The notes beneath the pieces are model-generated. The model ran no database searches, was not told where the DNA came from, and was given only the letters and a program-made list of their open reading frames with translations. Both the position numbers and the translations under genes were made by a program. DNA of 64,000 nt from Owenia fusiformis (Eukaryota > Annelida > Polychaeta > Sabellida > Oweniidae), in assembly GCA_903813345.2 (NCBI GenBank), contig CAIIXF020000001.1:55753885-55817884 (forward strand), written 5' to 3'. Below are positions 11,640 to 23,900 of this stretch, one piece after another. Each line of letters starts with the position of its first letter. The stretch's first letter is position 1.

Positions 11640-13430
11640 TCAATTTAAAGCAAGTTGGAAAATACCTTTTGACCTTAAGAAGAACTTCTGAGAACATGTA
11701 GATGATTTTGAAAAAAAATTAGTCAATTTGAAGCAAGTTGAAAAAAGACTTTTTTGACCTTGAGAAGGTCATTGAAGGTCAAAGGTCAAATCTAAAGTCA
11801 GATTTGAACTTCTGAGAACTTGTAAAGTCAAATTTGAACTTCTGAAAAGATGTAGATGATTTTGAAAAAAAAAATTGGTCAATTTGAAGCAAGTTGAAAA
11901 CAGACCTTTTTGACCTTTTTTGACCTTGAGAAGGTCATTAAAGGTCAAATGTCAAATCTAAAGTCAGATTTGAATTTCTGAGAACATGTAGATGATTTTG
12001 AAAAAAAAAATTAGTCAATTTAAAGCAAGTTGAAAAAAGACCTTTTTGACCTTTTTTGACATTGAGAAGGTCATTGAAGGTCAAATGTCAAATCTAAAGT
12101 CAGATTTGAATTTCTAGAAACATGTAGATGATTTTGAAAAAAAATTTAGTCAATTTGAAGCAAGTTGAAAAAATACCTTTTTGACCTTTTTTGACTTTGA
12201 GAAGGTCATTGAAGGTCAAATGTCAAATCTTAAGTCAAATCTAAAGTCAGATTTGAATTTCTGAGAACACGTAGATGATTTTGAAAAAAAAAATTAGTCA
12301 ATTTGAAGCAAGATGAAAAAATACCTTTTTGACCTTTTTTGACATTGAGAAGGTCATTGAAGGTCAAATGTCAAATCTAAAGTCAGATTTGAATTTCTGA
12401 GAACATGTAGATGATTTTGAAAAAAAAAATTAGTCAATTTGAAGCAAGTTGACAAAAGACCTTTTTGACCTTTTTTGACTTTGAGAAGGTCATTGAAAGT
12501 CAAATGTCAAATCTTAAGTCAAATCTAAAGTCAGATTTGAATTTCTGAGAACACGTAGATGATTTTGAAATTTTTTTTAGTCAATTTGAAGCAAGTTGAA
12601 AACAGACCTTTTTTGACCTTGAGAAGGTCATTGAAGGTCAAATGTCAAATCTTAAGTCAGATTTGAATTTCTGAGAACACGTAGATGATTTTGAAAAAAA
12701 AATGTAGTCAATTTGAAGCAAGTTGAAAACAGACCTTTTTGACCTTTTTTAACCTTGAGAAGGTCATTGAAGGTCAAATGTCAAATCTAAAGTCAGATTT
12801 GAATTTCTGAGAACATGTAGATGATTTTGAAAAAAAATTTAGTCAATGTGAAGCAAGTTGAAAAAAGACCTTTTTGACCTTGAGAAGGTCATTGAAGGTC
12901 AAATGTCAAATCTTAAGTCAGATTTGAATTTCTGAGAACACGTAGATGATTTTGAAAAAAAAATTTTGCCAATTTGAAGCAAGTTGAAAACAGACCTTTT
13001 TGACCTTTTTTGACCTTGAGAAGGTCATTGAAGGTCAAATGTCAAATCTAAAGTCAAATTTGAAGGTCAAATGTCAAATCTAAAGTCAGATTTGAATTTC
13101 TGAGAACATGTAGAAGATTTTGAAAAAAAATTTAGTCAATGTGAAGCAAGTTGAAAAAAGACCTTTTTGACCTTGAGAAGGTCATTGAAGGTCAAATGTC
13201 AAATCTAAAGTCAGATTTGAAGGTCAAATGTCAAATCTAAAGTCAGATTTGAATTTCTGAGAACATGTAGATGATTTTGAAAAAAAATTTAGTCAATGTG
13301 AAGCAAGTTGAAAAAAGACCTTTTTGACCTTGAGAAGGTCATTGAAGGTCAAATGTCAAATCTAAAGTCAGATTTGAACTTCTGAGAAGATGTAGATGAT
13401 TTAGAAAAAAATTGAAGTCAGTCTAAACAG
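11640..13430. repeat. Array of about 13 units of 126-165 bp rich in GAAGGTCATTGAAGGTCAAA
   Basis: The block TAGATGATTTTGAAAAAAA recurs about 13 times between 11699 and 13394. Each recurrence is followed by TTGAAGCAAGTTGAAAA, one or two TTTTTGACC blocks and AGTCAGATTTGAATTTCTGA. Unit length varies because the GACC and AGTCAAAT sub-blocks expand. The array is bounded by TGTCACCACC sequences (about 11617 and a hairpin at 13540-13569) and by a 7-bp ACGCCRG minisatellite at 13465-13505. Diverged copies occur at 22190-22460, 37880-38000 and, inverted, 41940-42250. Confidence 0.9.
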
Positions 13431-13574
13431 TATTTGTTAAGTTATAGGAAGTTGTAAGAAATTGTTACAGACGCCAGACGCCGGACGCCGGACGCCAGAC
13501 GCCAACCACCAACCGCCGTCGCAAAAAAACGGAGACCATAACAATATGTCACCACTTTTTGGTGGTGACATAAA

Positions 13575-14933
13575 AATATAAGGCACACTAGCCAGCAAGC
13601 TTTTGAAACTTCTGTTGCTTAGGAGAACATTTTTACAAGTTTGGATATTCAAATAAAAAGAGCTTTGTATCAAACCCAAATTAATTTTTTTCATATGACT
13701 ATTCTAAGGTTCAACAAGGCTTTTAAGACAATAAATTAATTATAAGCTGTCATAATGACATTTCATTACTCTTTCAGCCAATAGCCTACTGTCCCATGAA
13801 ATTACATGCATAATTCAATCTTTTATTGAACAATCTTTATATATATTATATACTCATCATGAGTGTGTGTGTATTTTTGAGAGACTTAATATCAAAATAA
13901 CTGGACACATTATTAAGCTAATATTTAAGCCTAAATGGTGCAATTTATAAATCAAACTCAGAAAAAACAGAATGTAATTGTTTTTTCTTTTACTAAAATG
14001 AATTTTGTAAAGATAATGATTAACCATCTTAACCATTTTGATTACATTGATATTTGATAAAAAAGTAGCTAAAGTTACATATTATATCAAACTTTAATCG
14101 CTTGAAAATATATCCAGTTATTTTATGAAAGGAAATTGTGCTGTGGTGTGGCATTGTAACACCTGGTACTATGAGACAGTTATACCTACAGAATAGACTA
14201 GATGCCAGTACAAGTATTTTCATGATTAAATATACTAAATTCAGTCAAAGTGCTATCATAATAATTTAAGCTACCTATAAGTTACAACTCTCTAAAAGAT
14301 TAGATGAAAATTGGTCCTCTGAATTATATGGGGATATCTGCAATGTTATTTGATCGAGTAAACCACCTGGTAAAGAAACCACTAACTACTGGCACCTAGC
14401 ATTTAGGTGTTGACATTCACATTTTTTCCTGCTCAATTTGTCAAATGAAAGCAATTTGAAAATGTAACTTATGTTTTTGACAGAAGTAGACAGGTAAGGG
14501 CTAAACATAGAAGCACTGAACTCTTCTTGGAATATGATATATAAGACGAAGCAAAAATATAATTTACACAATCACAGGCTAGCATGCTAGTTACAAAATT
14601 ATCTGATGAAAACATGTCTTTGTACTGTCTAAAATATTGTCGTATGACGTAAGGCTAAAGGGAAATTACAACAATGCTGTTAAGTACAATTTCTATATAG
14701 AGGTAAAAAATGTGTGAGTGTAGAATATAGAATGCTAATAAAAACTTTAATTTTGATCTCAAAGGTCAAAATCATTACAATTTCAAATAAATTATTATAT
14801 TTCAAGCAAATATCGATTGAAGAACTACTGTATTTTCATATCTTATGATAATTTTGCAACTAGCCAGTGAGAACTTTTAAACAATGTAATAAATAACTAA
14901 AATACATTTCTGAACACCAAATCAGACTTTAAA
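13575..14933. other. Probable 3' flank/UTR of the zinc-finger gene
   Basis: AT-rich sequence after the stop codon of the minus-strand gene at 14934. No coding frame with plausible composition is seen on either strand. At least part is expected to be 3' UTR, but I could not fix the polyadenylation site. Confidence 0.45.
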
Positions 14934-17900
14934 TCAGTCATTGTTGCTTATGACTTCTTCCAGTAGATGGTCAACCTTTGGTCCTTTGAGATTAGAATCC
15001 ACATTAAGGTCTGGAAGAATCGCTTGCAGAAACCGAACAATCTTCTGTCGGAGATTTTTGAGGCATTTATCAGGTTTGTCACAGAGGATAACAAAGGGTT
15101 TCATTGGTCCTTTCTTCCGTTTGCCCTTTGCTTTACTTTTAAATGGCTTTGGGCGGGGCAGTTTGCTGTTCTGTTTTTCTCCTTTTAATACTGTCTGTAC
15201 AATTTTATCCATCATATACTCCACATCATCTGTGTTCTTATAGAAATTGTATGGATACTCAAGAAAGGGAAATGCTGTGTAGAATAATCTATAAACTTTA
15301 TTCCGAAGGTCTATGATTTTACGACTAACTGTTGAATGTTTGTACATATCAAAGTTTTCTGGAATTTCATAGGTGAATGTGGGCTCTGATGGTTTTCTAG
15401 TGTCATTTTCTACATCAGCCCCATCATTATACAGTTTCTGTAATACATGACGATTCTTTTTTCGCAAGCCATAATCCTTATTTGGTCGACTACTGGCGTG
15501 ACTAGTTTTTGAAACCTCAGTATCACTACTACTAATACTCTCAGAATCACCAAGGACAGCAGAGTCATCGCTACCATATCCATGACGACTATTATAACTC
15601 CCTTTTCTGATTGGTCTTTCCACAGAAACAGAATTGTGTCGACTGAAATTTTTCTTGAATCGTTTTGGACATGGCTTATTTTTAACTTCACTATGGTTTC
15701 TCTTAGCCCCAGGGATAATTTCACTTTGACTCCTTTTGAAGCTCTTTGGACAGGGCTTCTCAACGGAATTAGTTCGAGATTTTTCTGCTTGATGTTTTAT
15801 GACACCAGCAGCTTTTTTGTTTTTTCTTGGTCTACCTGGTCTCCTCCTTCTACCTCTGGAGCTATCAGGATCAGGCTTATAATCAGATTCATCTGAGGAA
15901 TAGTCTTTAGGAGGTGGTTTCCCAGACAGTCCAAGCGTATGTACAAACATTTCATATTGAGTCTGAAATCCTCCACTTCCAGGAGATTTTGTTTCACTTT
16001 TTGGACTTTTGGTTTTTGGTTTATGTAACAAGTCAGACCTTTTTGGAATATTGATGGAGAGTGGGGTGTTTATGCTGGGCTTTACATCTTCTTCATCAGC
16101 ACTGAAACCAAGATCCATGTCTAACCCAGTGTTTGTAAATTTGGGCTTCTCTGTAGCATTGTGAGGCTCTTTGGCAGGTTTTCTTGTGGGTGATTTCAGA
16201 GGATTGAAATCGACTCCTGTAAATAATCCTAGCATTTTGAGTGACTCCAACGAGCCTGTAATGGGAGGAGATGTAAGAGATTCCTGTTGAGGAGGGCTGC
16301 TAGACTCTGGTTTATGTCTGGCTATTTGTGGTGACCATCTACCACTTCGTCGAGGTTCCTCAGGCTCCGCAGGTATTATCATTGCTGGTGTAGCATCAGG
16401 GTTAGAGATCTGTGGCGACCACCTACCACTGGCCTTTGGCTTTGGCTCCTCAGGCCTTATAGGTGGAGTATCCATATCAACAATGGGCTCTGCAGTCGCA
16501 GGGAGATCACAAGTGGCAGAAATCTTTGGTGACCACCTACCACTGGGCTTAGGTTCTCTAGGCTGATCAATTGCTGGCACAGGATCTATAACCGAGGCAC
16601 TTGGTGCTACAGATGTTTCAGTCAAAACAGGAGTGCTAATACTTGATTCTTGACTAGTGGTCTCAATGCAAGTTGGTGGTGGTGTAGTCTCCTTAACTAA
16701 ACCACCAATACTGTTACCATCCAATGTGAAGTTCAAAGAGTTCTCCAGTTCATCTGTGTCTTTACTGTTTAATAGAGAAACAGCTGGCTGGGTTAAACTA
16801 TCGAGAAGTGTATCATTTGCCTGGATTGAGGTTAAAGATTCCATGAGGTTCAAGGGATGGTGTGAGGGACTCAAGGTGGGGCTTAATGTATCCATTAGAT
16901 TACCTGATTGTTGAGGGTGATCATCAAGAGGATCAATAAAGTTCATGACTGATTGTGAAGATGTAATTGTGTCCACTGGCTTTTCGACTGGTTGTACAGA
17001 AGTGACTGTCTCTACATTATGTGTAGCTGATTGTTTTGGAGGTAACGGTTCGATCAAATTCACAGCTGATTGTGTGGAAGTTAATGATTCATTTACATGT
17101 GTGTTTGACTGGGTTGATATTAATGTATCCATCACTGCTGGCTGCGAAGGAGTTGATGTATCCAATTTACTCATGGCTTGTTGTGAAGGGGTGAATTTGT
17201 CTATAATATTCATGACAGATTGAGATGGGGTTAACGTATCTATTTTATTTAGGTTTACGTTTGGCTGCGTAGGGGTCAGGGTTTCCACATGGGAGACAGT
17301 TGGTTCTGCATGAGCATTGGCATTCATTAATGTCACTGCGGACTGTGTAGATGTGGTATTCAAGAGGGATTCGACTGAATGGGAGGATGTACTAGAACTA
17401 CTGACAGGTTTATTTAGATAACCATCTGGTGATGCTTTTGAGGCTGGTGGCATTGGAGATGAAGGTGCATCTGGGAATTTCTTCAATTCTGCTCTTACAT
17501 CTTCAAAAAGATTCTGAAATTCATCTTTATTTGCTTCACGGTCATTAAGTCCTAGACTCTGTCGACGCTCAAATGCTGATTTTAACTCACCAATGTCTTG
17601 AGATGTTTGGTCATATGCCGACCATGGTTGGGTCATTCGATACTGCTCCATATAATGCATTCTTTGATCAGAGTAATGACTTGATTCAGCTGTTCGTTTA
17701 CGTGGATGAGCATTACCATATAATTGATTCTGTATTGTCTGCTGGACTGTCTCATTGAGCTTGCTGAACTGAAGATTCTGAAGTTCCTGGTTAGAGGGCT
17801 GTTGTGCTTGACTTGATGGAATGCTAAGATTTGATGCACTTCTAGACTCCTGTCTTACATCAAATTGATGATCAACCTGAGATTTCATAAGCTCTCTGAT

Positions 17901-20900
17901 GTCCATGGGACCTTTGACTGCTGCAAGTTCAGCTTCTAGCCTAAACCTATGTTCCATAGCTGCCTTCAAGGCATTAGGGTGCATCCTACTGACATCTTGC
18001 TGTCTCATCAAGAACTCATACGCTGCTAGGCTCTGCATCAAATTTTGATTTACTCCACCTATTGTTTTATTGTGGAAGTCCTGTATGGGATGTTGAATTA
18101 TATTTAGTCCTAGGTTCATTAAATTAGTCATGGACTGTACACTCTGTCTGCCATAAATATCATTCATCTCTTCAGCTATGGGGAAATTACTCTGATTTCT
18201 GTAATCCAGTCTGGATTGGGATAACTGATCGTCTGTTTGATGTATAGCCTTATTTGGATCATCAACAGATTTGCTGAGAGAGTCAAGTTTGGAAATATTG
18301 CACTCATCATGAGGTTTCATGGCTTGTTGTTCACTATTTAGCCCTGGCATCGCACTTTCCAGAGGAGCTCCATAGACTGGGTGTTGCTTGAATTGTATGT
18401 GTTCTGTAGTGGTAGCATCTTTAAGATCCTTAAGGGTTGGTATGTCCGAAGATGGCATAGCTGGGGCTGGGGGCTCTGGTTTATGGGGATCAGGGGACAT
18501 TTCAATCACAGGTGGTTTTGGGGGTGGTTTTGGTGGGGATTGATCAATCTGCAACTGTGCATATTTCCGCTTTTTAGGTGGAATCAGTCTATTAGCTGAG
18601 GATGTAGTGGTAGATGCCACCCCTGAGCCAGAGAGAGCATTGGAATTGTTAGCACCACGAAGGGGGAGAATACTATTGCGAGTGACTGGGATGATAGGGG
18701 TTTCATTAACAAAGGGCTCTTCAACAACTGGGGGTTTAACTTCTTCAACATACGGAGCAGGTTTTGCCCTTACTACTGCCCCCTTTCTCTTTCCTTTACC
18801 CTTTGCTGCCTTTTTCTTTCCTATTACAGGAGTTGGCTTAGCATCTGATTTTGCAATGAACTCTCCAGTGTTTTCATCAAGCACAAGAGAAGCACTGAGG
18901 CCAGGTTCACTTGCTGTTGAAGGTACTGTTGTTGGTTTAGGTTCAACCGTCACAGCAGAGGCTGCTGTTGTTTCTGGGGCTAAAGGGGTAGAATCTATGC
19001 TGTTAATTGACCTAAATTTCCCCTTTTTTGCTCGGCCTTTTGTGATCTTGGTAAAAGCATCACTTATAACTAAATCTTTGGATTCAACTTCACCACTAAG
19101 CTCTTTATTTGCACTGATAGAGACATTTTCTTTTTCTTTAGTTATATCTGGCTTTTGTAAGTGCATTTTGTTGACTTCAACACTACACACTGACTTCAAT
19201 TTGATGTCCATAGTTTTAGATAGGTCATCAAGTTTAACAATCGGAACCTTTTTAGTTGGTATATTGCTACTCTGTTTCTCTGTCACACTTGGCACTGGTG
19301 TACTTTCCCGTTTAGCTTTCTTCTCTTCTAATGAATCATCTTTCTTCTCAATAGATTTATTTTTATTTTCATTTGATTCTTCTTTCTTTTCATTCTTCTC
19401 CTGCTCTTTCTCATGTTCATGAAACATGGCAGTTTCATTATAGTTGATTTTTTTACCACGAGTTCTAAGTGCCCTTCTTCCTTTGGGAATCGGTTCACTA
19501 ACCTTACTCTCATGGTTATCCTCTTTATGTATGGCGCTGATACTAAGTTCTGTCTCAGAGCTATCTTTGATTTTCTGTTGGAGCAAGCTTTTTATAACTG
19601 ATCCAGAGTGTTCTGTGTCAGTTTTGGCTATTGGGGTACTTGTTTTTGGACCAGACAGTGCAGGTACATCATTGGGTGATTTTGGAGTGGATGAAAAATC
19701 ATTAGGTAAAGTAGCTGGCTTAACTGGTGTTTCACTAAGCGCATCAAGCTTCCCTTCACCATCAGATGTGATTGTGGCATCTGTTGTTTTGCTTGGAGTT
19801 GTATCAGGATCAAGTTTCACTGCTTCATATTTTGGAGCATTAGATATATCACCTTCTATTGTCTTTTTCAATGAGATGCTTTTTGACTTGAGGAGTTTTC
19901 CAAGATTTAGTCTGATAGGTGGCATTTTAACAGGCGGATGTTTAACTGGTGATAATTTTGTGTCGATTGGCGATAATCTAGGAGGAGGGGGGTGGTTAGA
20001 TTTTCCAAATCTGATTTTTATGCGAGGAGCAGCTGATTTGTCAGCATCTGTTGAAGTATCTATTACAGTCACAGATTCCCATGTTCGTGCAGAATCATCA
20101 CTTCCAGGACTATTTCTCTTCATATCACCTGAAAATACGAAAATAAATCAAATTAACAATATTTTAATTTTTGACAAAACATGCATAGATAAGCTCTGGT
20201 AGAATCTGTACCAAATAAAATAGTTTAGGTCATATGGATAAAAGCTCATCTTTGGAGTTTCATTTGGCCAAGAAATCGATGTAGTTGTGGAATATAATGC
20301 TACAGATCAAAGCCATATAGTCTACAAGTGTCAACTATTTATTTCATTTGAAGTCTTAAAAATTCTATGAATAAAATAAATGAATAATGGAAACAAAAAA
20401 CAACAAATGAGGACTGATGAGAACTTTCAAGATATAGGAATAATGTCCAACTGACACGTAGGAAGTGATGAGTAAAAGAAAACAGCATTTCAGATATTAT
20501 ATACTTCAACTTTTTTTCTACTCTATTAGTAAGAGGTAGGTCAATGTTTCTTTTCTTATTTTTCTGAGCATTCAACAAAAGAAACCACATGGCTTTAGCT
20601 TATGTTTTGAATGAAAATTAAAAATACTGAAAGTTAAAAATGGTAATATAAATTATATATATAATACATAATACATCTTATATAATACAGTACATCTGTA
20701 ATTCTAATTTCTTGTTTCTGAGTAGTGCTTTTTATCTAAATCACAGGGAGACCTGATTTAACAGGCCTTTTCCAAAAATTTAATTAGTAAAAATAATTGT
20801 TTAAAAAAAGCAGTCTACAAGTACTCCATATGAACAGAAATGTTGCCAGCATATGTGATAACATATTCCATTTAACTACAAGGTTTATACCACAAAATGA

Positions 20901-23900
20901 TGGCAATTATGATTTTTGTACTCAATAATGCTAATAATAAGTGATCTCCCAGCACTGATATGCTGTGCCCATCAGTTGAGCAAATTATTGAACTCTTTAT
21001 CATGATTTATATCATCAATTTACACTGTACTGTATTGTTTTTATGCACATTCTTAGCAAGTTTTAGTCTTAAGCTTACGATGCATTTTTCCATAATTGTA
21101 AATAAATAATTAAATCTAGAAACTACATGGACTAGCAAAGTCCCCCAAAATATTTTTCCTAAATCATTATGGTCCCATCTTTTTCAAAGATTAATCATTT
21201 GGAGAATTCCAAGCTAAAATATAAATAGCAGAAATTGTAAAAAAAGATGTTATTAAAATATCACATTTTACTGGAAGTTCAAACTATTATTTGTGAATTC
21301 AACCACAGGCTGTCAGTAGTGTTGTCGCGATTAATCGATACATCGCGATATCATCGCCAAAGCTGATTCTGGCGATGCATCGATGTCTGAAACAAAACAT
21401 CGATGCATTTAAAAAAAATTTAATTTGCTAAAAATCACCCTTTCTTATCTTATTTTGACGCAAATCGCTTACCTTTCTCATGTCTTATTTCATTTTCCAA
21501 TGTTTTCTGATATTCTTTCGCATTAAAACTTTTTTAGCTAGTCGAAATGAACCATTAATCTTAAAAAATTTACTTTACTTTCATTTCATCGTTACTAGAA
21601 GTTCCCGGATGTACCAGCGTACTCTTATTAATTTGTTCTGTTCGGTATTTTAGTGCATTAGCGTTCGGTATTTCAGTGCAATTTTCTCGGACTTTTTCTC
21701 GATGTGCATCGATGTTTACTACTGAAAATTGCCGATGCATCGATGTACGATTATGGCACATCGTGACAACACTAGCTGTTGGTTGAAAACAATGTGTTAT
21801 AGCCCATTCATTTAAATATGAATGGAATAGTGGCAAGTACTATTCAAATTTAAATGAGTTTGCCTTAAAAGAGTAGGTTAAACCATCAGTCATCAGTTGA
21901 ATTTGCCAATGCTACGATTTGCTGACCAAGTTAATTTAAGCATTTGAGTAGTTACCTTGAATTTCACAAGGAGCGAAAAAGAAGCGAATAGGAACAGAAT
22001 AGTGGTTTCATTGAAAAAAGGAGAATGCAATTAGGCATGAAATTATTACCATACCTAACTTAAATGAAGGACCCACGGTCCTATGCTCACACAGTTTGGA
22101 ACCTTCAGAGGAATTTATATCCGGACTTTCAAACAAAGATATTGATTTGGATTTGTAGTCTCAAACTTTGAGAAACTTAGATAGCATAGTTGTGTGACCT
22201 AGTTTGATGACCTTTGACCTTGAAAATTTTACTTATTCAGAGCTCAGTAAGGTCTTTTGTGATTAACCTGACCAAAATTTACATCCAAAAATCAATTTGA
22301 AAAATCAACTTTTTTGACCTTTCGAAGGTCACTGAAGGTCAAGTAAAGGTCAAATCCTAAAACTAATGTCAGATTTGAACTCCTGGCAACTTGTAGATGA
22401 TTTTCAAAAAAAAATTTGGTCAAATTGAAGCAAGTTGAAAAATAACTTATTTTTACTGTTTTTTTACGTCAAATATCTCAAAAACGGTAAAAATTTGATG
22501 CTGACATATGTTGAGAAATATGTAGGGAATGCTTAAATCTATTAATGATGTAATTTATTGCAGGAAATGATCAAGTATAAGGCAAACTTTAAGAATCTTG
22601 TCAATCACAAAACCTGCCATTGACTTTATACATGAGAAAGCTTCCTGAAAATGACTAAGTCCTACTTTTTTTCAAATTTTATAGAGTAAACACCAAAAAC
22701 CGTAATTCCAAGAGCTTTGAAATCTTCAGAGGACATACGTTGCATATACACCAACTACTAAAAGTTATTTGAAAGTTCTACTTCAACAAAGTGTCTAGTA
22801 TTTACAGAAAATTTGACTTTTTGACGTCAAAATCCGCAATTTCTCGGAAACCGGGCGAACTTGGGAAATGGCGATGATAGGTCAAATAGGCATTATGGAT
22901 ATACATAAAATGAATGTGGATATGACTCAATCCGAATAGCAGTTTTAATTTGTGCGGCCAATGTTGATGGACGGACGGACGGACGGACCAACGGACGGAT
23001 GCCTGGTCAATCCCATAGGCTCACTGTGTGAGCCAAAAACAGTACCAGTTCACATGAATACACTACCTTTAATGTCTGTTATTCTTTCAAGGGTTGGTAA
23101 TGGTTTGTCCTCATTTTTGTCATCTTTATAGTTCTGTTCTATTGCACTCTGTCTAAGCGTTATAGGTGTCTTAAACATTGGTAGTTTTGGACCAGACTTG
23201 GAAGTCCCAGGCTTTGGGGTATCCTTCATAGCTGGGATAAGAGGAGCTGGATGACTATGGGGCAACACTCCATTCCCTCTTGGTAGCTGTTCACTTTCCA
23301 GTTCATCCATTATAAATAGGTCTAACAAACTCTCTTCAGCAACATCACTGGGCAGTGTAGGCACTGATTTAGAAGGGTTTGGAGGTGTTACAGTTTTATT
23401 TGGGAGCATGTTACGCCTGCTAGCAAAACCAGATCCAGTCGGCCCCTTTTTAGTCTTTGTAATTTTAGCCTTTTTGAAGGGACTTTTAGGCTTCGTAATA
23501 GGAGAAGGGGGAATAATTGGAGATTTTGCAGTTCGTATTTCTATTTGGTGATTCTTACGTGGACAATAACTAGCACCTCTACTCATTAGTTTGTGCTTTA
23601 AAAACTTATTAGGGGATGGCTTGGGAGGAACTTCTGGTGGCTGATGTTTAACATCTGAAGGGACATTTTTATGTAAGGGATTTTTAGTCACTTCTTTGTT
23701 ATGATTGCCCGTAACATCTATTGTTCCACTGTCCTCTAAATCCTCTTTCAATGTCTCTGATGTTGCACTACTATTGCTATGGGTATCAAGACCATTTACT
23801 ATGGGATCTTTACATTCAGATTTGCCTTCACTCTGATTGTCTTTATCCAGTTCTTCAGAGGATTTCTTAGGCTTCACTACAAACTTCATTTTTAACGTCT

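Noticed and set aside
18607-20202. Long plus-strand frames (18607-19422, 19444-20202) opposite the zinc-finger exon
   Set aside because: They are shadows of the 5.2-kb minus-strand exon, which has far better protein composition and consistent splice sites.
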